Below are positions 33,778 through 45,984 of a DNA stretch of 64,000 bases, piece by piece. Source of the DNA: Gnetum montanum (taxonomy: Eukaryota > Streptophyta > Gnetopsida > Gnetales > Gnetaceae). Under the pieces are notes generated by a model, which worked only from the letters and a program-made list of their open reading frames with translations, made no database searches and was not told the DNA's origin. The translations under genes were made by a program, and so were the position numbers. Location: the NCBI GenBank assembly GCA_015680685.1, contig MNCI01002657.1, positions 101,858-165,857 on the forward strand. Direction: 5' to 3'. Positions within the stretch are counted from its first letter, which is position 1. Each line of letters starts with the position of its first letter.

Positions 33778-34144
33778 GCTTACTGTTAATCTGGCTTTAG
33801 CTATTCAATGTTTTGGATTTTTGGATGTTTAATGGAAATATATGATGAACAGATGTAATGATATGGATCTAAGCATGGCATAATGTGTTAGAATTTTATT
33901 ACCATATTAACGTTCAGTATATATTTTTTTATTTTTATATGTTTTCTCATTTTATATTTTTCGTTGTTTTTCTTGTTTTCTCAAGTATTATCATGAACAT
34001 ATGAATGTAAAATGAGGGAACATAACATAAATCAAATATTTGTAAAAAAGGAAAGTATGAGAAGGCATGAATCAAAATTGCAACTTGTAACATGTAAATG
34101 AAAATTTAATGTAATGTAACGTAACAAGAGTTTGTGAATTTGTA
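33778..34144. other. Spacer after the antisense gene, no gene seen
   Basis: AT-rich non-coding sequence between the antisense gene and the boundary repeats. Confidence 0.4.
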
Positions 34145-34420
34145 ACATGTCGAGCTCTAGTTTAAAGCCATTTCAGGCCGTGTACATCAGTTTAAACTCA
34201 GGATGGACTATCACATCTGTGTTAAAGAAAGAATAATCACTAGTTTTAGGCCATAGTGGGCCAAAAGCAATAACATTTTTAGGAAGCCTTTTAAAAGAAA
34301 CTGGTCATTTCTGACGGTGGCTAGTTTATTGTCATTTTGGACATTCACTGGTAGTTTAACATCGTACCAGATGATTGGTAGTTTAACATCATTCCAAATG
34401 GATGGTAGTTTGCCCTAACC
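34145..34420. repeat. Boundary repeat units downstream of gag-protease
   Basis: About seven units such as tggtagtttaacatcgtacc and ctagttttaggccata repeat here. They are the same family as the arrays at 23405-23720 and 27328-27395. Confidence 0.6.
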
Positions 34421-34438
34421 ATTGAGTTGCTTTTTAAT

Positions 34439-35400
34439 CATTCATAGTTTGACATGAGGGGTAGGGCATGTAAGTACAATCTTATACTCACCTTCCCCTT
34501 CACTGGTGATGTCAAAGCATAATTCCAACCAAGAGACGTTAGTAGGAATAGCTCCTATGTCTGTGTTGTCCAGTGCCTCCTCAGTTTTAATAGGATCATG
34601 AGTTAACGGTTGGTTCATGTCTAGAAGTATGCTCATGGTTCCTTGTTTAGGCTCAGAGAATTCAACCTCTGACCCTTGATTTATTCAGTAGTGTGAAGAA
34701 GTGAGTGATGTTGTCGTATCCCCATGTATGATGATTTCACTGCCCTCGTAAGGTAGGTGGATCTCTTAATGGATTGGTGAGGATACGACTCCAAGTTGAG
34801 CTAGCCAAGGATGTCCTAGATTCAGATTGAACCCTAGCATTTCATCCACCACTACGAATTCAACCGATGTGGGGAATTGGTCCCCTACTATAAAATCCAA
34901 GGTAACCATACCTTTCACTATGACATGGGAACCACTAAAGGATTTTAAGAAAGAAGTTGTTGTGGGCTATATTTGCTCTGTAAGCTCCAATTTTTCAATG
35001 ATAGGAAAGGGTATTACATTCATTGCTGCACCGTCATCGACATGCACCCTACGTATCTTGAAATGTTTGACTTGTATCGTTATGAACATAGGAGCTATAG
35101 TAACCTCTCCCATTTTTTCATCTCCTGTAATGTCATTAGCACAAAACTCTAGGGATGTGGTCCTTGATTCTTGAGGTTGTGGGGACAGTACTACATAAAT
35201 GGACAGCTCATCTATGGGAAGGTCCTCACTAACAAGAATTGAAGTCAACATACGCATGAGAGCTTCCCGATGTACCTGTGAAGTCATTACTAGATCATAT
35301 AGGCTTAAGGAAGTATTCTTTTGTTTTAAAGCCTGCATGACTTGGGTCAATGCACTTGCTAGATCCTTAACATTTGGGGAACTCTTATCTATGGAGACTT
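34439..35400 (-). pseudogene. Protease region of the Tat/Ogre gag-pro ORF
   Basis: The frame 34967-35350 includes VDDGAAMNVIPF, the form that the aspartic-protease active site takes in Tat elements, with a catalytic Asp before Gly. The remainder (34442-34966) is broken; the last open piece is 34442-34636. The protease would mature the gag and pol products. Confidence 0.6.
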
Positions 35401-36294
35401 AGTCCATTTGACCCAGCATTCGTATCTCTCATGGAGGGATTTTTGCATTGGTAGCTAGGGATATTGATTTTGGAACCCTATCAGTGCCAGTATTCTTATC
35501 TTGATGACTTGTGCTAGGCTCACCGTTGGATGGAACCATAGGAACATCATTTAGTGGTATGGGCTTCAGCCGTCCTAATTTGTGCTCATGTTGTTCCTTT
35601 TCTAAGCACTCTCTTGTGAACCTGTCAGTAAGGCGCTCTCACAGGGATCATAGGGGAGCGGTAGGGGTTTGCACATCAGGGTGTTTTGGTACCTGGATCA
35701 CAAAGGGAGTGGGCCGGGTTTCTAATGGTGTGGTTTCTGCTCCGATGGAAGGAGGTACACAAATGACAAATGGTTTTTTTGGTGAGGGGAACAAGTGTAT
35801 GATGAAAGGAGTTTGAGGAGGTGTTGAGGTAGGTGTATCTTTAGAAGGCCTGCAGATCACAAAAGGCTTTCACGAAACATCTTGTCTATTCTCCACATGG
35901 ATAGTGTTAATCACATATGGTGCATCATTAGTATTAAGAGGATCTTTGTAAACTCCCATGGGTTGATTTTGGGGCCTTACTGGGTTTGCCTCATCAAATA
36001 CTATTTCACCCCTGTCAATCATGCATTGTATATCCTGTTTAAGGTGAAGTAGTAGTCAGTTCCATGCCCACACCATTGGTGATATTTGCAAAACCTATCT
36101 AACCTAAAGCCTCTTGGAATGGAGGGCTCATCAACTATTGCTAAAACTAGGTTCTTAGCCAACTCATAGAATCGATCATGTTTTTGAGATGCCACAAGGG
36201 ACATTTGTTTATGTTTGATTAACTTAGCCTTTAGAAGTTAATTTAACAATTTTGAAGGCTTCATAGGCAAGGGTGTATATTGGGTGGGATCCTT
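35401..36294 (-). pseudogene. Gag-protease linker with zinc-binding-like segment
   Basis: The minus strand has a Pro/Thr-rich piece (35648-35860) and a piece with CKYHQWCGHGTDYYFTL (36019-36204), a Cys/His cluster at the place where Tat gag proteins carry a knuckle-like motif. Both are parted by stops. Confidence 0.45.
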
Positions 36295-37137
36295 TCATTG
36301 AAATGTATGAGTGTGACCCATGTTGGTGTTTTTATTTGAGGAAGATTTAGGTGTAGGCATAGGTGTGGTTCTTTCATCGCCGGTTGGAGCAGCGGGTTGT
36401 TTTCCTTTCTGTCCTAGATTATTAGGTTGGGTTGTCTCTGCCACCACCACTACCATTGTTTTGGATTTATCCTTATCTTTCCTCGTATGTTGACTCCTAA
36501 AGATCGAGTAAGCTAGGTCATTACTTGTTTGCGCCACCTCTTCTATGTTCTTAATTCGCATGACTGCTTGGCTCAAAGTACAGGCACTCAAATCATAAAT
36601 TTTTGACTTGATAAAGTCATTCATAGTTTCCTTAAGTATGGTAAGCATATATGTTTCAGGGATAGGCTCATGAAGTTCATTCAGGGCTGCACTCCACCTT
36701 TGGATAAATTTTTGTACTGGCTCTAACGGCGCCTGTTTAATCTGAATGAAGCTATCCAATGTGGCTTCAGGCTTTAGATTATATTTAAAATGGGTAACAA
36801 ACTGATGTAAAAAATCTTCTAGAGAGGATATAGAGTTACAAGGTAAAGCTCGGTACCAGTCTAAGGCTTTTTTCATTAAGGAAATAACAAATACATGTAG
36901 AATTACATGGGGCTAGGCCTAAAGCAATAGTAATTATAGTCGAAATGTCACTAGGTGAGCGTTTGGATCTCCCTCTCCATTGTACTTGGTTAGCTGGGGC
37001 AATGAGATCCCCTTTGGTAAGGTTAACGGTGGAACTGAAGGGTTGATTGGATCATCTTGGTAGAAGTCCAGCGCCTTGACTTCCTCATTGTTTATAGTTT
37101 TAAGGCGCTTCACCTCTTCAATTAACAAGTGCATCAT
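36295..37137 (-). pseudogene. Gag core of the Tat/Ogre element
   Basis: The 193-codon frame at 36295-36876 has the retrotransposon gag signature (ALDWYRALP near its start, then PVQKFIQRWSAAL). Upstream, 36934-37137 contains the YNGEGDPNAHL phrase that opens this domain. Gag forms the virus-like particle. A frame change lies near 36900. Confidence 0.7.
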
Positions 37138-38181
37138 TTTCCTTGTATCTGCCCACTCTTGGATGGTAGGCAGACCAACGGGTTGAGTGGATTATGATTG
37201 ATAGTAATTCGATTGTTGCATTGTTTTTGGAAAGGAAGAGTATTAGATTGTCAGGTGTTGTGGTGGAGCAGCATTTAGAGATGGGATTACAGGGTGTGGT
37301 ATGCTATAGTGAGTTGGTTGATGTTGCTGAACAGCTGGTGGAACCCACTGCCCAGCCATAGGTTATGAGGTGACACCTTGAACGTGTTGGGCTGAAGTAA
37401 TCAATGGTGCTCCATGAGTTTGCACTTGTCGTATGTAATGGGTGGATGTGGAAGTGGGTATAACTGATGGCATCCCAATTACCTGAGGTTGGAAGATTGA
37501 TCCTGCATTAGTTTGAGGAGGGGATTGTTGGGACTGTACCTACGGAGGTATGATGGAAGTGGATGTATCAAATTAAATGTTGGACATGGATAAGTTGGGA
37601 ATGGAAGCAAGTACTTCTTGTCGAGAAACTAGCACTCAAGTATTTGTGGATGAAAGAGGAAGCATAGTTTCTTCTAGTAAAGGTTGGAATAATGGGTTTT
37701 TCTGGGAGTGAGAACTGACAGTATGGTATGAATCTCCATGCTCAGATTGGGTTGCAAAGTCATCTTTCTCATCTCCACTCTAAGGCTCTATCAGAGGTGG
37801 CTGTAAGGTTTGACTCCTTACCATGAGAAGCTGAGATATGAGTTGATGATGATGTTCAGAAAGGGGGATTATATCAAATGCTGAGGGAGTGAACTCATGA
37901 CCTCCTTTGTAAATGAGCTCATAGTTTTTCTTTGCTTCTCTCTCTACGCGATTGATAGGCAAGTTACCTTAAATCTTCACACAAATAAAGTTATATTGTT
38001 CTGGTGTGAGAATCGCATAAGTAGGGTCTTTGCCCTATAGCCTAAGTAACTGGTGGGTTGGGCCTTGAGGGTTTATCTATTCAATAATAGTTATGGGTTC
38101 CGTTGCAGTCATAGGGTTCGAGGTCTCAACCCCAAAGTCAGAGATGTGCAGTGCTGCTATGTTGATCTGGGAGGATTCCAT
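37138..38181 (-). pseudogene. N-terminal Pro/Gln-rich gag extension
   Basis: A minus-strand ATG at 38181 opens a frame that can be followed, through several stops, to the gag core. The upstream part is Pro/Gln/Thr-rich. An open piece is 37780-37962. Low-complexity N-terminal extensions are common in Tat gag proteins. Confidence 0.45.
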
Positions 38182-38520
38182 AGTGAGCATGAATAAACTG
38201 GGCTGGATGAGATGAGCGTGCGTAAGCTAGGTGGTCAAGCTAACATGAGCAAGCTGGACGTGGTGTGAGTAAGTTGGGCATGTGTAAACTGAGCGTGTGC
38301 AAACTGAGCATCAACAAACTAGCTCAATCATGAGTAAGCTGACAGCATGAGCAAGCTAGCGTGAGTAAGTTTCCAAGTAACTGGGGCTACCGTGAGTAGG
38401 TCAAGTTGAGCATGTGTAAGCTAGCTTGACAAGCTAGGATTTAGTTTTAGTACTTGGTTTGCGCAACATCTAAATAGGTAAAGTGATCAGTGTTTTGATA
38501 GACGGTAAATGAGTTCAGGC
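38182..38520 (-). promoter_or_regulatory. Leader of the Tat/Ogre element with AGC/TGAG repeats
   Basis: The untranslated stretch between primer site and gag is packed with catgagcaagct, gtgagtaagtt and gcgtgtgcaaact phrases and an AAGCTAGCTT palindrome. The same phrases occur in both LTRs and near 27800 and 29400. Confidence 0.55.
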
Positions 38521-38536
38521 CCTCTTTCTAGCGCCA
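38521..38536 (-). promoter_or_regulatory. Primer-binding site of the Tat/Ogre element
   Basis: The minus strand reads TGGCGCTAGAAAGAGG, six bases from the LTR. TGGCGC starts are common in Tat/Ogre primer sites; I cannot name the tRNA with certainty. Confidence 0.55.
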
Positions 38537-38542
38537 AATTAC

Positions 38543-40252
38543 TATACTAACCAAAATCGTCAGTGTAAGGCTAGAAGGGAAAAAAACACCAAAAGATCAC
38601 TGGATAGGTACAACTAACCCTGCCTTCATGTGAGGGCAAGCTGGAAAAGAAAATGAAGGTAGAGTGCCTTGGATGGTCTACACGCCAATCAACCAAGGAC
38701 TTTCCCGAATGTAAGCTATAGCTTACGCTGGCGTTATAGTAACTGATGCACGAAATGTAAACAGTGACACGCAAAATGCAAACAGAGCATGGACAGAATT
38801 GTATTGTAAATAAAGTGTAAACTAAATTTAAAACAGAATAAACAATATAATGGAAGGAAAAAATGAATTGTATTGTATGGCTTAGAATGAATGTGCACTG
38901 CTCAAAGCATAGTTGCGCATGTGGATCGCAAGTCAAGCGCTAAGCCCTAAGGTGATATGCTTGTAGGTGCTTGGATGCTAGGAGTCAAATGCACCCGAGC
39001 ATCCAAAATTTGCTAGCCAGTGTTTTTTAATCCTTCAACCTTCAAAATTTTGGACAGACCCCGTTTATGTGAATGGATGGGGTATTTATAAGGTTTGGCT
39101 AGGTTCAAGTATGGAACTCATAGATGGATTAATGGCTGAGAAATGAGAGGAAAATAGATCATGTGATAGGTGTTAGGTGGACAGCTACATGTCAATTGGA
39201 TGCACATAGGTGGGCTACATTCTTGACCAGATGCACTGTATCTTACAGCGTGTGTTGGCTTACGCAAGCTAGCTTACGCCCATGGAAGCAAATACAATTT
39301 GGAGCATAATAGCTTGACAAGCTCACAGATGATGAAAATTTACAATGAAAATGATAATGTACAATAAGAGAGATTGGCTCTGGCTTTCTTGAAACTTCTT
39401 GATCCTGATTTGACTGCTGCAGGATGTCAATTTGAGTGGTTTTGTGGCTGTTTGAGGCATATCTATTTCACCAGAGCTTCCAGCATGAGTTGATTTTGTC
39501 TTTGCATGTCCTCAGTGTGTGTTTGGTATGCTTTTGACTAGGCATGATTAGTACTCACGCTGGACTCATGCTGCACTCATGCTACCAATGTGACCTCAGT
39601 GTGACCTCAACTTGAGTGAACTAAAAATGATGTATTTCACACCAATGTCTGACCTTTGAAGCCTATTTCTTTGAGTACAGCAATTTTCTAACTATGTTTG
39701 ACCTTGAGAGTAATCTTCAGGTCAAAAATTGAGCTTGGATGTGCCTTTTTTTAAACCACTTATGGTAGCTCATGCTGGACTCACACTGCCAGCATGAGCT
39801 TAGCGTGAGCTACAAAAACTTGCAATTTTGGACCTAAAATCTGGAATTCTAGAGGCTGGGACTTGAAGTTGTTAACAATGAACCCTGAGGGTGACTTGCA
39901 CCTTGAAAGTCAGATCATTTTGACTCAATTCTGAGGCTCTCAAAGTTGCTCACGCTGTACTCACACTGCCAACGTGAGTGAGAAAATTTGTACAATTTGA
40001 CCAGAAATTTGAACTCCCAAATGCTAAAAATTGAAGTGGACAACAATGACCCTTGAGGATGGCTTACACCCTCAAATTAGACCATCTTTGACTTGATTTT
40101 GGAGTCGTTGGAGTTGCTCATGCTAAGGGCAAGCTAGCTTGACAAGCTAAGCATGAGTTACATGCCTTAGTCAAATGTTTGCCTCCCAAAAGCTTGAAAG
40201 GGTATAAGTTGTTCTCGCTTCAAAGTATTAGGCCGAAATTAGTGGTGTTTGA
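38543..40252 (-). repeat. 5' LTR of the Tat/Ogre element
   Basis: Direct repeat of 20555-22246, starting TATACTAACC and ending GTGTTTGA, so both terminal dinucleotides have mutated from TG and CA. Many substitutions and small indels separate the two LTRs. Confidence 0.75.
39082..39094 (-). promoter_or_regulatory. TATA box of the 5' LTR
   Basis: The minus strand shows TTATAAATACC in the same context as at 21094-21106. It is the likely core promoter of the element. Confidence 0.6.
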
Positions 40253-40257
40253 CTAGC
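40253..40257. repeat. Probable target-site duplication, right (ctagc)
   Basis: It pairs with ccagc at 20550-20554, one base different. Confidence 0.45.
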
Positions 40258-40762
40258 CACATCACTCATCCTAACTAGGATCACACAAAGTGCAACTCAT
40301 GCAACTTGGATCTAGTTACCCAAGTGAAGGTAAGCCAAATCCTTAATTTCCAACTTCCATTACCTTAGATATTTATTTATCCAATTAAAGTATAAATTAA
40401 AAAATGAATAAAATAATAAGATTATAATTATAAGTAAGTGTAAGATACTTCCTAATCTTGATCAACCTTATGAATTGATGGAAGTAATTGTAATTTTTTC
40501 ATAAGTGGTAGATGATCAAATGGTCTTGTTCAGGATGGAAAGGCTTGATCTTGATTCTCCTTAACTTCTTCTTTAGAAATTAACTTTAGTAATTTGGTAA
40601 CTTGGAAGAATCAGACATTCTACCAAATATAATCTAGTGTCTTAATGAAGAATTTTGTTGATCCATCCTCATCAACCAAAGTAGACTAATTGGTACACTA
40701 TGGTTCATGATGAGTACTATCCATCAACATCATCTGTTCCTAAATTCTAGGATCTAATTTAT
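40258..40762. other. AT-rich flank, no gene seen
   Basis: Non-coding stretch between the Tat/Ogre element and the CCR4-like fragment; it belongs to element X or its host site. Confidence 0.4.
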
Positions 40763-41682
40763 CTATTGAAGGTTCAAAGAAAGCAGAATATGCAGAATTT
40801 CATGTTGCATTGATGAAAACATCTTCTTCAACTCAAGTTCATCTTCCAAGGATTCTTTTATGCATCCATATTTTAAGAATTGATAAACACCACTTCCAAC
40901 TTTTGCATTGAAATCTCCACAAAGAACAAATGGAACTGGATTAGTATAACTTAGGAATAACTTATTCTTCAAACTTTCTTTTATTTTCTTAATCACATAT
41001 TCTCTTTAACATAGTTTAACATCTGAACATGTTGGTTTGACAATTACATGTATGTTAACCACACATACACATCTTCCTGATAGATGGACTTTTAGAATCA
41101 TTGCCAAGGCTATGTGATTTTTTCAAAATCTTAACTGTTCTTTCTTTTCCATCTCTTGAAGTTCTAGAATTGAAAAAATCATATTTTCTAAACTCCATTC
41201 AAATATTTGTACTAATTCAAACTTATCTTCTTTATAAAAGATCATGCAAACATCCATGTTGTGATTTCTACAATATGCTAATTTCTATGGTTCAAAAGAA
41301 GAACTTCCACACAAACCTTTTTTTCTTATAAATACCTCTACATCCTATCCTTTCCAATTCTAGTTGGAGATATAGGAATTCCCATGGTAATACTACTTGT
41401 AGACATAAAACATCAACATCCAAATCTTGTAACTCTACATGGGTATCAATATTCATGCCAATCCAAGGTCCATTGTGGACATAGCAAATGTTGTTTTGCA
41501 TTAGCTAAGGATCTTGCAAGCACGTTGTATGTTGCAACTTTCATTATCATTCTTGAATTGTCCTTTGAATCATTTCTCTTCCTGGGTATCATACACCCTT
41601 TCAAAACAATATTTTGAGTCTCCATGTTATTCTTCCATAAGTCTTGATTGTAAGATGAATTGATATACATCTTCTTAATCAT
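40763..41682 (-). pseudogene. CCR4-like deadenylase domain, copy B (fuller copy)
   Basis: The minus strand carries, in order, FATYNVLARSL and LLCPQWTLDW (41446-41682), VDVLCLQ and GCRGIYKKK (41292-41501), a middle part (41000-41290, broken) and FVLCGDFNAKVGSGVYQFL (40763-40996). This is the order of the catalytic EEP domain of plant CCR4-type deadenylases. The whole domain fits in 920 bp without intron-like gaps, which suggests a retrocopy. Frame changes near 41450 and stops around 41000-41100 disable it. The catalytic Glu position reads Val (CLQVV). Confidence 0.75.
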
Positions 41683-41963
41683 TGAAGACCATTCTGTTTC
41701 ATCAATTGATTCATCATTGATTCTCCAACTAATTCTGGTAATATTTATCTACATAATCTAATTTTAGTAATATATAACTACATTATCTAATTTTATTAAT
41801 ATATAATTATATCATCTTATTCTTAACAACATTTCTACCCCCCTTAAGAATACTGACTCCGGCAATGCAGCTAATGAGATACCATATTGATCTTAAGACT
41901 CTCTGCAAAGGTTAAGCATTGAGTCTTAAGGTCCAAAAATATTAAATTCATTAGTTCTAAAAA

Positions 41964-41968
41964 GTCAT
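41964..41968. repeat. Target-site duplication gtcat, left
   Basis: Identical to 49057-49061; the empty site in copy A (894-898) reads ggcat once. Confidence 0.85.
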
Positions 41969-42918
41969 TGATGAGTGGCAAGAGGTACCCCTACACTCAA
42001 CCATACGAAATGAGTGTAGCATGTGTGATCTGGTCAAACTCCGTAGACTAAATGTCTATGCGCCCCATGAAACACTTGGGGTTAATCATTCGTTATCTTC
42101 CCAGACTTACTTGTAGTTGTCACGGTGTATGGTTAAGTAAGTCCGAGGTATATGATTTTTATAGTCTTTTCTGGTTTTTTTCCTATGCTATCAAGGTGAA
42201 GGGTTGAGAAACTAGCTAACTCTAACTAAGGACTAAGTCTAAATTAACTAGCATTAGCATCAGTTCCCACCTACCGTACACACCCTGAACTATGCAACTG
42301 CGGCTACCAAACGCTAATCGTTACTGGGATCACCACACGTAACACACGTGCTCGAAGTGATCGTACTGAGGCACTTAACTAGCCTAAATGTAATGAGTAG
42401 CCAATTCCTTGACTAGCCGTACACATCCGTAGATGCTCGTAATCAAGTTATACTCATTTCACATTCTAGGAGTTGAGGGTGAGAGAATCTAATCGCGATG
42501 AGCAGCTGATTCCTTGATTAGCCGTACACATTCGTCAATGCTCGTAATCAAGTCATACTCATGCCACGCTAATGCAGGTAATAAATAATAGGCAAGAAAT
42601 AACATGTAATAAACCTATTCCATGCACTGCAAGGTTTATCCACAAAGCTCATCTTTCTTGTCGTACACAACTTTCATTCAGGTACAAAGCTACTCGAATA
42701 AAGATCTATTCACTTGGGGACTCCTAATGCCAGCACATGGAAAATATTCTATCTTTGGAATGATCAAGCTGCTAGAGTTTCCCTACTTCTAGCCTAGGAT
42801 GGAAAATAAGGGGAGTGCTACCTCTTATTTATAGATTTTGCGGCAGACCATGATATCGCATACGCGATATCGCAGGGGACGACGTGATATCGCGGCTCCT
42901 GCAAATCACATCTCATCA
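41969..42918 (-). repeat. 3' LTR of the gag-only element (950 bp)
   Basis: Starts TGATGAG and ends CTCATCA, the same as the 961-bp LTR at 48096-49056. It includes a minus-strand TATA box CTATAAATAAG at 42824-42834 and three GATATC palindrome cores at 42850-42894. Confidence 0.85.
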
Positions 42919-42930
42919 TACCCCCATGAC
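42919..42930 (-). promoter_or_regulatory. Polypurine-tract region of the gag-only element
   Basis: The minus strand reads TAGTCATGGGGGTA just before the LTR, preceded by TTGAGGACAAG, a phrase often found near the end of plant gypsy interiors. Confidence 0.5.
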
Positions 42931-44942
42931 TAAATGAAAACTTGTCCTCAAGTTGCTACAATAATATCGAGAAGGTATGGAATTATTGAGGGGAATGGAA
43001 CTAATTGGATGACATGTGAACGGATCACTATTACAAGACTTGACAAAACTGGTGTTCATGACAACAAGGGTGAACACCTTATTACAATGACATCAAGCCT
43101 TTGTTGGCAGCTGAGAAAGAGAGAGAGAAAGAAGTGTTGTTGTTGCCAATGCCAAGATTGTGCCTTTGTTGTCCATCTGTAAGCGCGCCATCGATCTTGC
43201 TTCTTGCATAGCTGCTTCAGTGCTGCTCCATTCTAAGTGTTTGCTCTAGATCCAATCCATTGTTGTATGATCACCATCTGCACACACAACACAATCTTAT
43301 ATTAGCAAGGGTAAATGAATCATCATGTAATAAATACCTTGCTTTGATGTAAGTCCATTGGCTAGGTTGTGGTATGGCTAATNNNNNNNNNNNNNNNNNN
43401 NNNNNNNNNNNNNNNNNNNNNNNNNNNNNNNNNNNNNNNNNNNNNNNNNNNNNNNNNNNNNNNNNNNNNNNNNNNNNNNNNNNNNNNNNNNNNNNNNNNN
43501 NNNNNNNNNNNNNNNNNNNNNNNNNNNNNNNNNNNNNNNNNNNNNNNNNNNNNNNNNNNNNNNNNNNNNNNNNNNNNNNNNNNNNNNNNNNNNNNNNNNN
43601 NNNNNNNNNNNNNNNNNNNNNNNNNNNNNNNNNNNNNNNNNNNNNNNNNNNNNNNNNNNNNNNNNNNNNNNNNNNNNNNNNNNNNNNNNNNNNNNNNNNN
43701 NNNNNNNNNNNNNNNNNNNNNNNNNNNNNNNNNNNNNNNNNNNNNNNNNNNNNNNNNNNNNNNNNNNNNNNNNNNNNNNNNNNNNNNNNNNNNNNNNNNN
43801 NNNNNNNNNNNNNNNNNNNNNNNNNNNNNNNNNNNNNNNNNNNNNNNNNNNNNNNNNNNNNNNNNNNNNNNNNNNNNNNNNNNNNNNNNNNNNNNNNNNN
43901 NNNNNNNNNNNNNNNNNNNNNNNNNNNNNNNNNNNNNNNNNNNNNNNNNNNNNNNNNNNNNNNNNNNNGTTTATTCGTCTAAGGGGTGTGCTTTGAATTC
44001 TCACTTGGTTTCTTCTTTTTTTTTTGTGTTTTTATGCATGAGAACCACACCATGCAAAGACTTCTTATTTTTATTATCTCAGCTTCTGATAGTTGGGTAA
44101 CATCGGAATGATAAGAAAACTCAAGAAGAAAAAATCCAAGCACCCAAGAGAACGAACAACACAAAAGCATCAAGTTCTCTTGAAGTCATACCCTTTTCAA
44201 TCCTTGAGTCCTTCCTTAGTTTGAGAAATGCCTAGACACTGATTCTTTTAAGTTCTTATTAAAAGGGGACTGTACATTTCCAAGCCGAGAGAGACCATAG
44301 AAACTAGTGGATGGATGGATAAAGTGGTCTCATTGCCTACCATATCAAAAGAAACATACCTTAGTATCAACATTGTGACTTAAAGGTAAAAACCAAACAT
44401 TAGCAATCAATATGAAAACAGTTCATACCATCAATCCAAACACTTCTTGGGTAACAAACTTACAGGGTGGATCACACACACACACAAACTGAAAAAAATA
44501 TAACGATGTTGTTAAACAAAAAATAGATAAGTTAAAGAAAGTTGTAAAACAAAAACTTAGAAAAGTTAAAGAAATTTGTAAAACCAAAATGTGTAAGAGA
44601 AAAACATGTAAAACAAAAACGTGTAAAAAAAATTGAAAAAGAGCTGAGGGCCCCATATGATTAGCATAGGTGGCCATCTCCTCCATGACTGAGTTGTAAG
44701 GGAGAGATCCGAAATAATGAGCGTTTATTTAAATTTTATAGAAGTGTCCAACTTCTCCCAATTGATGTTCTTAGGTTGAGGGGTGGAAGTTGGCGACGCT
44801 CATATTTCAATGTGTCTATGCCTTCATTGTTGGCATGGTTTATCTCCTTAGTTCGTTCCATGCATATTTGTCTACTCCTTCAAGTGGCTGTCAACCATGG
44901 GGTGTCTACTACTTGTTGTGTAGTTGCTACATACATGCATCT
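42931..44942 (-). other. 3' untranslated part of the gag-only element, with gap
   Basis: No pol motif was found. A run of N spans 43383-43968; open frames across it are meaningless. A T-rich minus-strand frame at 44423-44686 is not recognised. Confidence 0.5.
43383..43968. other. Assembly gap (586 N)
   Basis: Unknown sequence of uncertain true length. Confidence 0.99.
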
Positions 44943-45380
44943 TTATTTCAAAGTTTCAAGAGCACACCTGTTACATGGAGGCATTTCCTCCATGTCATCA
45001 CCCAATGAATCATTGTATGTGATGCATGGAACTTTCCTCTTCTCGATCTTTCCAAATATGTTTATCTTAGAGATTTCCAAAGAAAGATCGCAGATCCTAA
45101 GGCATACATCTACTATACTAAGCCATGCCCTTCCCATTATAATTGGGAAGTCCCCTTCGTTGTTGTTCACTTCAATCACCAGAAAATCAGCTAGGTAAGA
45201 CCAACCACACACAGTGGTAATGATGTCCTCCACCAATCCCAAGGGAATGGTGATGAACTGGTCTACTAGCTCTAGTTGAATGTTGCTCTACTTAAGTTGT
45301 GGCAGGTTCCAGGCGTGATACATCTTTCATGAAATTAAGTTGACTCTAGAACCTGAGTCAAGAAGAGCCCGATGTGGTTC
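44943..45380 (-). pseudogene. Aspartic protease of the gag-only element
   Basis: The minus strand shows LLDSGSRVNLIS (active site, near 45340-45370), then two stops, then an open frame (44943-45242) with IIMGRAWLS, a phrase like the closing GRPxL of retropepsins. It lies downstream of gag, as expected for gag-pro. Confidence 0.6.
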
Positions 45381-45984
45381 ATTTCTGGTGATATGTAAAT
45401 AGATTAAGGGACTCCAAAGGTCAATTAGCTTCCTAGGAAGGTGGCCTACCTTGATCCAGTCAATTACAATATGTGTTAACATAACTGTATGTGTTAAGCT
45501 CTAATTTTGGATGGAAGGGTGCTCCAAAGTGTTAGATGGTGGAGGAGTGTACATGGGCCCAACCGCTTGTTGTTGCGAGAGTTTGTCAAGGCTCCTGGTT
45601 ATGAAGAAGGACCTCTTCTTTGTACAGTTGTCAGCACCAGTGCCAGGTTGAATATTTACAGATTGGGGAGGAAGTTCCCCTTGCATTGTTGGAGCAGGAG
45701 GTGTTACGGGAACTACTTGTGGTGGAAGAGGTGTGGATGGATTAGGAGGATGGTGTGGGTATGGAGTGTCTCCTGGAGGAGAAGGAGTCCTTCTGAAGTA
45801 CTCCTGAAGTTGTGTGACTCATAGAGTCACATGGAGATATCGGCTGCTGCACATAATATCCATAACGGTCAGGCTGCCGGTAATGGTACTGATGTTTCGG
45901 CAATGGCATCCCCCATGACTGTGGGTATTGCCACTGCTGATGCTGTCCGATGGGCTGTGGTGGAGTTCCACTTGGATAATACGT

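Larger units (their letters stand above)
20555..40252 (-). mobile_element. ~19.7 kb Tat/Ogre-type Ty3/gypsy retrotransposon
   Basis: Direct repeats at 20555-22246 and 38543-40252 (about 1.7 kb) bound gag-protease (34439-38181) and pol (23742-27208), all on the minus strand. The primer site is at 38521-38536 and the polypurine tract at 22247-22262, both placed correctly for that orientation. A second RNase H-like region between RT-RNase H and integrase is the hallmark of the Tat lineage, which includes Ogre. Large size and long LTRs fit Ogre. All ORFs carry stops and the LTRs visibly differ from each other, so it is an old, inactive copy. An antisense gene relic (29854-33777) separates gag-protease from pol. 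Confidence 0.75.

Noticed and set aside
34827-35816. Plus-strand frames opposite gag-protease
   Set aside because: They are shadows of the minus-strand protease and linker region.
43369-44100. Long open frames across the N run
   Set aside because: They are made of unknown bases and carry no information.
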